Assembly: GCA_913051655.1 (NCBI GenBank)
Contig: CAJXHI010000012.1
Coordinates: 1-64,000, forward strand
Source of the DNA: an uncultured Alphaproteobacteria bacterium
GTDB taxonomy: Bacteria; Pseudomonadota; Alphaproteobacteria; Rhodobacterales; Rhodobacteraceae
Direction: 5' to 3'
Length of the DNA stretch: 64,000 bases
Part shown: piece by piece, positions 11,106 to 20,603 of the stretch
Numbering within the stretch: the stretch's first letter is position 1
Layout: each line of letters starts with the position of its first letter
Position numbers and translations under genes: made by a program
The notes under the pieces: generated by a model
What the model was told of the DNA's origin: nothing
Databases searched by the model: none
What the model saw: only the letters and a program-made list of their open reading frames with translations

Positions 11106-13304
11106 ATGACCGATTTCACAATGACGAAAGATAGTGAAGGTATCGCCACAGTAACATGGGATTGCCCTGGCAAATCCATGAACGTGATGAATATTGAAGC
11201 ACTGCTGCACCTTGAAACTCTGGTAGATGATGCATTGGGAGATAAGGCTGTCAAAGGTATCATTATCACCAGTGGGAAAAAAGATTTCGCGGGCGGTATG
11301 GACCTGAATGTTCTAGCACAGATGAAATCCGCCGCGGGTGACAATCCGGCCAAAGGTGTTTTTGAGGGCATTATCCAAATGCATGGAGTATTACGCAAAA
11401 TTGAACTGGCAGGCATGGATTTCAAAACTAAAAAAGGTGGTAAACCTGTTGCGACAGTTTTACCGGGCACAGCTATGGGGATCGGTTTGGAATTGCCGAT
11501 GTCCACACACCGCATCTTTGCAGCTGACAATCCAAAGGCCAAAATCGGTTTTCCAGAAATCCTTGTCGGTCTTTTCCCTGGTGCTGGTGGTACCACACGC
11601 TTGGTCCGTAAACTTGGTGCAATGAGCGCATCCCCTTATCTGCTTGAAGGAAAATCGCTAGCGCCGAGTAAGGCAAAATCGGTTGGTATGATTGATGAGG
11701 TAAGCGACGATCCCATGGCAGATGCACGCACTTGGGTGCTCTCTGCGGCCGAGGCTGATTTGGTAAAGCCATGGGATGCACCCGGTTATAGAATGCCGGG
11801 CGGGACGCCATATCATCCGGCAGGTTTCCTGACCTTTGTAGGAGCATCCGCAATGGTCAATGGCAAAACTCAAGGTGCCTTTCCTGCCGCGAAGGCTCTA
11901 CTTTCTGCAGTCTATGAGGGTGCACTTGTACCGTTTGATACGGCACTTCGGGTTGAGGCGCGGTGGTTTACCAACGTCATTATGAACCCCTCCTCCGCTG
12001 CAATGATCCGCAGTCTGTTCATTAACAAACAGGCACTTGAAAAAGGCGCTGTTCGACCAACTGAGTTCGCAGATCAATCTGTGAAAAAAGTTGGGGTGAT
12101 TGGCGCAGGAATGATGGGAGCAGGCATTGCGCTTGTCTCTGCACAGGCGGGCATTGAGGTTGTTTTGGTCGACCAAAATCAAGAGGTGGCAGATAAGGGT
12201 AAAGCCTATTCTGAAGCCTATATGAATAAGGGCATTAAACGTGGCAAAACCACACCGGAAAAGAAAGAAGCCCTCCTGTCCCGCATCACAGCGACCACGG
12301 ATTACACCGCATTAAAAGATGCAGACCTCATCATCGAAGCAGTTTTTGAAGATCCTGAGATCAAAGCAACAGTGACCAAAGCAGTAGAAGCTGTGGTTCC
12401 CATTGACTGCATATTTGCTTCAAATACGTCAACCTTGCCAATCACTGATTTAGCAGAATCGAGCGTCCGAGCAGAGCAATTTATCGGTATTCATTTCTTT
12501 TCGCCTGTAGAACGCATGATGCTTGTCGAAATTATCAAAGGTAAAGAAACAGGAGACCGTGCCGTTGCAAAGGCGTTAGATTATGTGCGCCAGATACGCA
12601 AAACGCCGATTGTTGTTAATGATGCACGTTTCTTTTATGCAAACCGTTGCATCATACCTTACATCAACGAAGGCATTCGCATGGTATCCGAAGGAGTCGC
12701 ACCAGCACTCATAGATAATGCGGCAAGAATGCTCGGCTTTCCCGTCGGACCACTTCAGCTTGTCGATGAAACCTCTATCGACCTTGGCGCAAAAATTGCC
12801 CGCGCAACCAAAGCAGCCATGGGCAATGCCTATCCAGATAGCGCAGTCGATGACGTAATTTTCTGGATGGAAGGCGGAGGCCGAATTGGGCGCAAAGCCA
12901 AGGCCGGTTTCTTTAGCTATGATGACACCGGAAAACGGCTAGGCTATTGGGGCGGTCTAACCGATCGCTATCCTGTGCTTGAAACTCAGCCAGACCTGAT
13001 AGATGTCCAGCACCGGCTAATGTTTACCCAAGCTTTGGAAGCCGTGCGAGCCCTCGAAGAAGATGTGTTGATGGATATCCGCGAAGGCGATGTGGGCGCA
13101 ATTCTTGGCTGGGGATTTGCACCTTGGTCAGGCGGACCGCTAAGCTGGCTAGATATTCTGGGCAGCCCGTACGCGGCATCGCGTTGCGATGAGCTTCAAG
13201 CGACATACGGGGATCGCTTTGCCTGCCCAGATCTCCTGCGGGATATGGCTGGTAAAGGGCAAAGCTTTTACGGTCGTTTTTCAAATGTGGAGAACGCAGC
13301 CTGA
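11106..13304 (+). CDS. Fused enoyl-CoA hydratase / 3-hydroxyacyl-CoA dehydrogenase (FadJ/FadB-like)
   Basis: Crotonase N-domain plus KKVGVIGAGMMGAGIALVSAQAGIEVVLVDQNQ Rossmann and HFFSPVERMMLVEII HCDH motifs. Confidence 0.95.
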   Translation: MTDFTMTKDSEGIATVTWDCPGKSMNVMNIEALLHLETLVDDALGDKAVKGIIITSGKKDFAGGMDLNVLAQMKSAAGDNPAKGVFEGIIQMHGVLRKIELAGMDFKTKKGGKPVATVLPGTAMGIGLELPMSTHRIFAADNPKAKIGFPEILVGLFPGAGGTTRLVRKLGAMSASPYLLEGKSLAPSKAKSVGMIDEVSDDPMADARTWVLSAAEADLVKPWDAPGYRMPGGTPYHPAGFLTFVGASAMVNGKTQGAFPAAKALLSAVYEGALVPFDTALRVEARWFTNVIMNPSSAAMIRSLFINKQALEKGAVRPTEFADQSVKKVGVIGAGMMGAGIALVSAQAGIEVVLVDQNQEVADKGKAYSEAYMNKGIKRGKTTPEKKEALLSRITATTDYTALKDADLIIEAVFEDPEIKATVTKAVEAVVPIDCIFASNTSTLPITDLAESSVRAEQFIGIHFFSPVERMMLVEIIKGKETGDRAVAKALDYVRQIRKTPIVVNDARFFYANRCIIPYINEGIRMVSEGVAPALIDNAARMLGFPVGPLQLVDETSIDLGAKIARATKAAMGNAYPDSAVDDVIFWMEGGGRIGRKAKAGFFSYDDTGKRLGYWGGLTDRYPVLETQPDLIDVQHRLMFTQALEAVRALEEDVLMDIREGDVGAILGWGFAPWSGGPLSWLDILGSPYAASRCDELQATYGDRFACPDLLRDMAGKGQSFYGRFSNVENAA

Positions 13305-13365
13305 TTATTCTAGTCATAAAATTACTACCTAAAATCGTACTATGGGGACGAGGTGCTCGCCAAAA

Positions 13366-14274
13366 TTATGACGATCTGAGCGCAATCAGAACCCCCGCCG
13401 AAGTGATGAGGCAAATACCGATAAGTTGTGCTGCGCTCAAAGCCTCTGAAAATACGATCCACGCATAAAATGGGGCAAAGATAAAAATCGAATATTCATA
13501 AACCGCAACATATGACGCTTCCCCGATCTGATAGGCCCGAATAATCAAACCAATGCCGATCACAGAGCCAATTGCCTGTAGGATAATGTATGCAAAAGCA
13601 TCGTCAATCGGCCAAACCCAACCCCGATTGAGATATCCCTCAACACCTCGAAGCGCTTGGACAGGATTTAAACTAAGATAGCACAATGCAACAGTTCCCA
13701 TAATGAATTGGATACACAGCATCGCTAAAAGCATCGATAGCGTACTTTCCCCCTCACACAACTGGCGGGTGGCCACAGATCCGGCTGCATAAAATAGGCC
13801 ACCGAAAATAGGCAGAATACTAAGCCAAGTCAGATTCGCAAAATCCAACTCAAGCACCAGAACAATCCCAGAAAAACCAATTCCAACCGCCAGAATTCGA
13901 ATGAGCCCAATGCGGTGTCGCAGAACAATAGCGGTGATCAAAAGGACAAAAATGGGCGATGTAAAAAGCCCAGCAAGCCCTTGCGTCATACTCAGAAGAC
14001 TTAGGGATGAGAAATAAAACAACATTGCCAAAGCAATAAACAAGCTACGCACAAACACCGCCCAAAGACGGTTGGGGCGCAAACGGCCGACGCCGTAATA
14101 GGATAGTAGCCCTACAAGAGGAATGGCAAAAACAGCGCGTATAGCTAAAAATTGCCAGATACTGAGATATTCCGCGATGCGGGAAATATAATTGTCAATC
14201 ACGCCGATGATAGCCATCGCCACAATCATTGTCAGCGCTGAGGCGCGCCCATTCGCAGAAAGGTTTGCTTGCAT
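13366..14274 (-). CDS. EamA/DMT family transporter
   Basis: Ten hydrophobic segments; start MQANLSANGRASALTMIVAMAIIGVIDN chosen over the 371 aa ORF start; EamA-like repeats. Confidence 0.85.
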   Translation of the reverse strand: MQANLSANGRASALTMIVAMAIIGVIDNYISRIAEYLSIWQFLAIRAVFAIPLVGLLSYYGVGRLRPNRLWAVFVRSLFIALAMLFYFSSLSLLSMTQGLAGLFTSPIFVLLITAIVLRHRIGLIRILAVGIGFSGIVLVLELDFANLTWLSILPIFGGLFYAAGSVATRQLCEGESTLSMLLAMLCIQFIMGTVALCYLSLNPVQALRGVEGYLNRGWVWPIDDAFAYIILQAIGSVIGIGLIIRAYQIGEASYVAVYEYSIFIFAPFYAWIVFSEALSAAQLIGICLITSAGVLIALRSS

Positions 14275-14351
14275 GACTTTTCTTTGCTTGTTGACGGGGT
14301 TACATCTAATCCGAATACAATATGATAACTGAATTCTTCGGGAGAAAAAAT

Positions 14352-15983
14352 ATGGGTTGGTTGCGCGATGAAACCGGGCTTGAGAAAAATGCCGCGAATT
14401 ATGTTCCTTTAACACCGTTATCGCATCTGCGCCGTGCAGCGACGGTGTTTCCAAACCATTTAGCCGTTGTTTACGGAACACATCGCAAAACCTATGCGGA
14501 ATATCACGAACGCGCCACGCGCCTTGCCTCAGCGCTTCAAAAGATGGGCGTTCGCCCGGGTGAGGTTGTGGCCACGCTCATACCGAATATTCCCGCACAG
14601 GCCGAAGCCCATTTTGGCGTTCCTGCCTGTGCAGCCATATTAAACACCATCAACGTACGTTTGGATCTGGATACAGTCGCCTACATCTTCGATCATGGGG
14701 AAGCCAAGGTTGTTCTGGCTGACTCACAATTCCTGAATCTGACGGAAGCCGCCTGCGCAGAGATGGAAGGCGTGCCACCAAAAATTATCGAAGTGCCAGA
14801 TTCGGCTGCAGGTTTTCCTGCAAGCGGAAAGTATAAAACTTATGAAGAGCTGCTCGAGACAGGCGATAGGGATTTTGAATGGATTATGCCGCAAGACGAA
14901 TGGGAAAGCCTTGCACTAAATTACACATCCGGCACGACAGGACGTCCCAAAGGGGTGGTAAGCCACCACCGTGGCTCTTACTTAATGACCATGGGGACAG
15001 TAGTCAGCTGGCAGATGACTCTTAATCCCGTCTTCATGACAATCGTTCCACTTTTCCATTGTAATGGGTGGAACCACACGTGGATGATGCCACTTCTGGG
15101 TGGCACGCTCATCTGTTGTCGCGATATAACGGCAAGTGCGATTTACAACGCTATTGCAGACGAAGGCGTGAAATATTTCGGGGGAGCACCAATCGTTCTC
15201 AATATGATTGTAAACGCAAAGCGAGGGGAGCGGCGTACTTTCGACCATACAGTGGAGGTGTTCACCGCAGGTGCGCCCCCCGCCCCTTCTACACTTGCGA
15301 AAATCGAAAAACTTGGTTTCAATGTGACACAGGTTTACGGCCTTACAGAAACCTACGGCCATGTGACGGAATGTGTCTGGGATGAGGCTCGTTGGGGGGA
15401 GCTTGAAGGTGCAGATCGCGCTGCTGTAAAGGCAAGACAAGGCGTGGCCTTTCCAATGATGGAATATATCACCGTTATGGATGAAACCATGCAGCAAGTC
15501 CCAATGGATGGGTTGACGCAGGGAGAGATTATGATCCGCGGAAACTGTGTGATGAAAGGCTACCTCAAAAACAAAGAGGCGACCGACGAAAGCTTTGCGG
15601 GCGAATATTTCCATTCTGGCGATATCGCTGTGCAGCATCCAGACACATACCTCCAGATAGCCGATCGCGCAAAAGATATCATTATCTCAGGTGGGGAAAA
15701 TATCAGTTCTGTTGAAATCGAAGGTGTACTTATGGCTCATCCTTCGGTGTCGCTTTGTGCGGTGGTGGCAAAGCCTGATGAAAAATGGGGTGAAGTCCCA
15801 TGTGCCTTTATAGAACTTCTTGATGGAAGAACGGCGAGCGAGGATGAAATTATCCAGTTTGCCCGTAGCAAAGTGGCAGGATTTAAGGCGCCCAAAAGGG
15901 TTATTTTTCAAGAGCTTCCCAAGACTTCAACAGGCAAAATCCAGAAATTTGAACTTCGCGGGGTTGCAAAAAATTTAGACTAG
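14352..15983 (+). CDS. Acyl-CoA synthetase / AMP-dependent ligase
   Basis: LNYTSGTTGRPKGVVSHHRGSYL (P-loop), VYGLTETYGHVTECVWDE, HSGDIAVQHPDTYLQIADRAKDIIISGGENISSVEIE, LPKTSTGKIQKFELR. Confidence 0.95.
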   Translation: MGWLRDETGLEKNAANYVPLTPLSHLRRAATVFPNHLAVVYGTHRKTYAEYHERATRLASALQKMGVRPGEVVATLIPNIPAQAEAHFGVPACAAILNTINVRLDLDTVAYIFDHGEAKVVLADSQFLNLTEAACAEMEGVPPKIIEVPDSAAGFPASGKYKTYEELLETGDRDFEWIMPQDEWESLALNYTSGTTGRPKGVVSHHRGSYLMTMGTVVSWQMTLNPVFMTIVPLFHCNGWNHTWMMPLLGGTLICCRDITASAIYNAIADEGVKYFGGAPIVLNMIVNAKRGERRTFDHTVEVFTAGAPPAPSTLAKIEKLGFNVTQVYGLTETYGHVTECVWDEARWGELEGADRAAVKARQGVAFPMMEYITVMDETMQQVPMDGLTQGEIMIRGNCVMKGYLKNKEATDESFAGEYFHSGDIAVQHPDTYLQIADRAKDIIISGGENISSVEIEGVLMAHPSVSLCAVVAKPDEKWGEVPCAFIELLDGRTASEDEIIQFARSKVAGFKAPKRVIFQELPKTSTGKIQKFELRGVAKNLD

Positions 15984-16039
15984 TCTTTTATGGAAGGTGT
16001 CCAATCAGCCAGCAAACCAAATTAAGCGCATATGCATAA

Positions 16040-17059
16040 ATGACCGCTTTAGAAAAATATGCTCGCATTGAAGCAGAAGGGCTATGGCGGCAAAATGCCG
16101 ACAGCCAGCACCGCAACGTCATTGTGTCGGTGGGTCAGGCAACGCTTACAATAATAGACACACAGGATCGCCCACTTGCGCATTGGTCTCTAGCTGCGGT
16201 GGCCCGCGAAAATCCTGGCCGTTTTCCTGCTATTTTTTTTCCTGATGGTGATCCTGATGAACATCTGGAGCTTTCTGAAAATGAAAGCCAAATGGTCGAA
16301 GCCATTGAACGTCTGCAAAGCGTCATTGAAAAGAGACGGCCAAAACCTGGACGGCTTCGAATATTGATCACATTAAGCGTGCTTTGCGCTATCATAGCAC
16401 TGGCCATTTTTTGGTTGCCCCAAGCAGTTACATCATATGCCTTTCGTGTGGTTCCAGAAATCAAACAAAAGGAAATTGGTTTGGAATTACTGGGCTACAT
16501 CAGCGAATATACAGGCAAACCATGCGACTCAGCTCTTGCAAATAATGGGCTCACGCTTCTTAGGAACAAGACGATTGATGGAACCGGGACGCTCTATGTG
16601 ATGCCGACGGGGCTTAACCAGACAGCCCATCTTCCGGGTGATTTGCTTTTAATAAGCCGCGAATTGGTGGAAGATTATGAAGACCCTGATATTTTAGCTG
16701 GCTTCATTATCGCAGAACAACTGAGGTACGAAGAAGGCGAAATTTTCAAAGATGTTCTCAACATGGCCGGAACCTTTGCAACCTTTCGCCTGCTCACGAC
16801 AGGCAGGATGCCACCAGATACGTTGCGCGCGTATTCCAGAGATGTTCTCATCAAACCCCAAGCAAACATAGGACTCACTACGCTGGTCAAACGATTTCAC
16901 GATAAAAATCTACGTCTAACACCCTATGCCTATGCGCTCGATATGACTGGGGAAAAAACCTTTTCTTTGATCGAAGCAGACGGGCTTGCAGGCATAGACT
17001 TTGTGCCAAGCCTGCCAGACGGGGTTTGGATCCAGTTACAAAATATTTGTGGTGGGTAA
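16040..17059 (+). CDS. Conserved hypothetical membrane protein; M48-like region lacking HExxH
   Basis: 339 aa with one central TM segment (LRILITLSVLCAIIALAIFWLP) then GDLLLISRELVEDYEDPDILAGFIIAEQLRYEE, resembling M48 layout without HExxH. Confidence 0.6.
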   Translation: MTALEKYARIEAEGLWRQNADSQHRNVIVSVGQATLTIIDTQDRPLAHWSLAAVARENPGRFPAIFFPDGDPDEHLELSENESQMVEAIERLQSVIEKRRPKPGRLRILITLSVLCAIIALAIFWLPQAVTSYAFRVVPEIKQKEIGLELLGYISEYTGKPCDSALANNGLTLLRNKTIDGTGTLYVMPTGLNQTAHLPGDLLLISRELVEDYEDPDILAGFIIAEQLRYEEGEIFKDVLNMAGTFATFRLLTTGRMPPDTLRAYSRDVLIKPQANIGLTTLVKRFHDKNLRLTPYAYALDMTGEKTFSLIEADGLAGIDFVPSLPDGVWIQLQNICGG

Positions 17060-17133
17060 TTTTATCTCTCCAATCAAAGCTTGCACACGGTCAGCATTTT
17101 GATGAAATAATGTGAGGTAATAGGTGATCTGAG

Positions 17134-18045
17134 ATGCCAAAAAATACTCCAGAAAATCTTATCCTTGGGGCCATCTTTTTGGTCAGCGAACTGCTGTTGT
17201 CTTTTATCATTGTAAGTTTCGTGAAACTTCTCGAACCAACCATGGCAGTGTTTGAAATTGTTTTTTATAGGTATCTTTTGTGTTTACCGCTTTTGATCTT
17301 TTATGGAAGCTGGTCACTTGGGATACAATTTCTTCGGATTAATAATATTCCCGTTCTCTTCCTACGGTCTATATTTGGTTTTATGGGATTAAGCTTTTGG
17401 TTTTTGGCCATCGCGCATATTGATATTAGTCTAGCCACCGCACTTGCCAATACAATGCCAATCTTCATAACCATCTTGTCCATTTTGATTGGAAAAGAAA
17501 CTGTTGGGCGGCGCAGGATAGTTGCTGTTCTCTTTGGCTTTGGCGGGGTGCTGGTTCTGTTACTGCCCATTAATGCAGAGGTGAGCCTACTTGGTACTCT
17601 TTATGCATTAAGCGGTGCATTTTTTGCCGGCTTGATGTTCGTTTACATACGAATGCTTGGGAAAAGCGATGCTACTATTTCAACGGCGATATGGTACAAT
17701 AGCGCCGGTGTCATATTTTCTGCTGTATTATGGGTTATCTTGCCTAATCAATCACCCAAAGAGATGCAGTTAGAAACGGGCATCTCGAACATTTCCATTC
17801 TGGTTTTAATTGGCATTGTAGCAAGCTTTCAGCAATTTTTTCTTGCACAAAGCCACCGCTACGCCGAGGCATCCGCATTGGCACCTTTGCATTACATTGC
17901 CATTCCCATAGGAGTTTTGGTCGGGGTTGTGTTTTTTGAGGAAGTCATCACGGGAAAATTTATTGTTGGAACACTGATCATCGTAGGGGTGAATTACTAT
18001 ATTTTCCTGAGAGAGCGCGCCGCAGCACGAAACGAGTCTGAGTAA
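17134..18045 (+). CDS. EamA/DMT family transporter
   Basis: 303 aa, ~10 TM; FYRYLLCLPLLIFYG...LANTMPIFITILSILIGKETVGRRRIVAVLFGFGGVLVLL. Confidence 0.92.
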   Translation: MPKNTPENLILGAIFLVSELLLSFIIVSFVKLLEPTMAVFEIVFYRYLLCLPLLIFYGSWSLGIQFLRINNIPVLFLRSIFGFMGLSFWFLAIAHIDISLATALANTMPIFITILSILIGKETVGRRRIVAVLFGFGGVLVLLLPINAEVSLLGTLYALSGAFFAGLMFVYIRMLGKSDATISTAIWYNSAGVIFSAVLWVILPNQSPKEMQLETGISNISILVLIGIVASFQQFFLAQSHRYAEASALAPLHYIAIPIGVLVGVVFFEEVITGKFIVGTLIIVGVNYYIFLRERAAARNESE

Positions 18046-18126
18046 TAAGTACACACAAATTTAATCTAGAACATCTTTCAGAACCGGCCTAAATTGTCGT
18101 GTCGGAATTCATTCGCAGGTAACTCC

Positions 18127-19047
18127 ATGGGCGCATTTTTAAATTCTCCTAGTTCAGGCTATCTAGCCTGCTCGATGGTTGTCTTTATCTGGGCTTTCTG
18201 GCTGATCGTCAGCCGCTTGGGGGCTACATCCGACCTGACGATTTATGATCTTGCAGCAATGCGCTACGGGATTTCTGCCCTGGTGGCTTCGCCATTTGTC
18301 TTATATTTCAAAGTTTGGAAAACCTTGCAGCTTTCCCGTATCGTGATCCTAACCATTCTATTGGGTCCATTATATATTCTTATAGTTTTTTCTGGATTTG
18401 TTTATGCGCCCGCAGCCCATGGTGGGGTTTTTATGAATGGACCGGTTCCAATTATTACCCTTATCCTTGGGGCAATTTTGCTGAAAACAGCCATTGAAAA
18501 GAGAAAACTGGCAGGTGCCATTTTAATCATAATATCGTCTGCCGTTTTAGGTTTGGGGGCGTCCGACTTTATGTTGGCGCAAAGTTGGATTGGTGATCTG
18601 TGTTTCATTTTTGGCAGTTTGTGTTTTGCCAGTTTTGTGACACTGTCGCGGCTTTGGAAGATCCGTACGCTGGATATCTTTTTCTGCGGATCCGTTGTGA
18701 ATGCGGTAATCTATTTGCCCATCTGGTATATTTTTTTACCGAGTGGATTCGCTACGACGGAAACGTCAGTTGTGATTTTACAGAGCATATATCAAGGGCT
18801 ACTGCCAAACCTTATAGGATTGGTGTTTATCGCGCATGCGGCAAAAACAGCCGGCGCAGATGTCACCGCCGCCTTTATGGCAGTTGTGCCAGGTTTTGGT
18901 GCGCTTCTTGGAATGATCTTGCTGTCTGAACAAATGTCATTGACAAGTTGGGGTGCCATCGTTGGATTGACGATTGGTCTTTTGCTTATGGCATTAAAAT
19001 TGCCAAGATCTTTCCCTTTTCATCAAAGCTCAACACAAGATCTATAA
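18127..19047 (+). CDS. EamA/DMT family transporter
   Basis: ~306 aa; FIWAFWLIVSRLGATSDLTIYDLAAMRYGISALVASPFVL...ILLSEQMSLTSWGAIVGLTIGLLLMAL. Confidence 0.9.
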   Translation: MGAFLNSPSSGYLACSMVVFIWAFWLIVSRLGATSDLTIYDLAAMRYGISALVASPFVLYFKVWKTLQLSRIVILTILLGPLYILIVFSGFVYAPAAHGGVFMNGPVPIITLILGAILLKTAIEKRKLAGAILIIISSAVLGLGASDFMLAQSWIGDLCFIFGSLCFASFVTLSRLWKIRTLDIFFCGSVVNAVIYLPIWYIFLPSGFATTETSVVILQSIYQGLLPNLIGLVFIAHAAKTAGADVTAAFMAVVPGFGALLGMILLSEQMSLTSWGAIVGLTIGLLLMALKLPRSFPFHQSSTQDL

Positions 19048-19095
19048 ATCAAGGCATCCGTATCAAAAAATCAGACAAGTCGTCGCCGTTGTCTT

Positions 19096-20547
19096 TCAAT
19101 ACCTTAGTCCCTCACGAAGGCGCGTGTAAGGAATTTCAGACAGGTCACACGGATTTGCACCCTTCGCAACAGCAAATAGGATTTGATCTGTCACCCGCTG
19201 ATAATCCGCCATGAAGTGCACAGCACTTTTGACGCAAATTATCTTATGCTCCTTTGGCTCAAGCCCCACGTTGCGAAAAAATTCCTGATCCAAATTCTGG
19301 CATTTATTTGAATTCACTACAACTTCTATATCGGTTTTTTCAATTTTAAGCCGTGCCATTTTTCCCAGATCAACCAGGTTCCCGTCAAACATCGGACCTG
19401 TGCAGCGGAAAATACCGTCTGTGATAGCGATCACTTCAACAGTGCATTCCAGCGGTTCAGAATATTGCCGATGCCTGCCTCCAAGTGAGACAGAAAAACG
19501 CGCACCAACACCAGCCTCATGGGCTTTCGCAGCTGCAACCGGATCGAGTAAAAGCCCTAAAATAGCATCTTGAGCATTCGCATCCACCAAGGCCCTCAAA
19601 ATACCTGTTGTATCTCCTGTTCCGCCCGCACCAGGATTGTCCTGTGGATCAGCGATGACTACCGGTCCGGGCAGATTTGTAGCCTTTTCCACTGCCGCTG
19701 CTGCGCTCATTAATCGCGCGTCAAATTCCTTCTCAGCTGCGATGAACTTTCGCACAACCTTGTCAACTTCTGCATCTGCCAGATCCTGCGTCTCGGCATA
19801 GGCCAAAACTGCGGGGCCGCAATCAGGAATATCCGCGGGAGGAAATCCCATTGCAATATCGGCAGACAATAACGGATCATCCGGCAAGGCTGCATAAAGC
19901 GATTTTGCCGGTTCATGATGCGTCGATTGCGCAGTGATGGGCATCATAAAGGGGATCTGACGAAATGCCTTAAAAACAGGGCCCGTTAAAACACGTTCCA
20001 AAAGTGCAGCGGCACGTGCGCCTGTTTTGGCAAAATCCACATGCGGATATGTGCGGTAAATAGCAACTGCATCAGCGAGATCGAACAAGGCAGGGCTGAT
20101 ATTGGCATGAAGGTCTAGGCTAATAACAATGGGAAAATCATTCCCCATACCGGTTCGCAGGCGACGCAGGATTTCAGCCTCTGCATCATCAAAACTTTCC
20201 GTCACCATTGCACCGTGCAAATCAAGGTATAATGCATCCGGTGCAGCAGATTTTACACCTTTTACAATATCTTGCACAATCGTTTCAAAGGCATCTTCAG
20301 CCACAAAACCGCCCGGCTCGGCCATCGCCCAAACGATCGGATGTATGTCGTGTTTACAAGCCTCAAAAAAACCAGAAATAGGAATATTTAAGCCTTTGAA
20401 TTCTTCAAAGATCATGTCGCCTCGGGTCAATCCGGGCCAACCGCCACGGTCTTTGAATTGCTGAAACGTGGTAAACCCCGGTGCAAATGTATTTGTCTCA
20501 TGTTGAAATCCGGAGATCGCAATTTTTGTCATGATCTTTGCTTTCAT
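19096..20547 (-). CDS. M81 family metallopeptidase (MlrC-like)
   Basis: ISGFQHETNTFAPGFTTFQQF...LYLDLHGAMVTESFDDAEAEILRRLR...VISLDLHANISPALFDLADAVAIYRTYPHVD: MlrC/M81 signatures. Confidence 0.93.
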   Translation of the reverse strand: MKAKIMTKIAISGFQHETNTFAPGFTTFQQFKDRGGWPGLTRGDMIFEEFKGLNIPISGFFEACKHDIHPIVWAMAEPGGFVAEDAFETIVQDIVKGVKSAAPDALYLDLHGAMVTESFDDAEAEILRRLRTGMGNDFPIVISLDLHANISPALFDLADAVAIYRTYPHVDFAKTGARAAALLERVLTGPVFKAFRQIPFMMPITAQSTHHEPAKSLYAALPDDPLLSADIAMGFPPADIPDCGPAVLAYAETQDLADAEVDKVVRKFIAAEKEFDARLMSAAAAVEKATNLPGPVVIADPQDNPGAGGTGDTTGILRALVDANAQDAILGLLLDPVAAAKAHEAGVGARFSVSLGGRHRQYSEPLECTVEVIAITDGIFRCTGPMFDGNLVDLGKMARLKIEKTDIEVVVNSNKCQNLDQEFFRNVGLEPKEHKIICVKSAVHFMADYQRVTDQILFAVAKGANPCDLSEIPYTRLREGLRY

Positions 20548-20603
20548 TGTTTAAGAGCGCACCGGAGCATGATTAGAAGGGTCATATTACCGGCTAAGCC
20601 CTG

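Noticed and set aside
11054-11596. 180 aa minus-strand ORF
   Set aside because: Antisense to the hydratase/HCDH fusion gene.
14982-15638. 218 aa minus-strand ORF
   Set aside because: Antisense to the AMP-ligase gene, shadow ORF.
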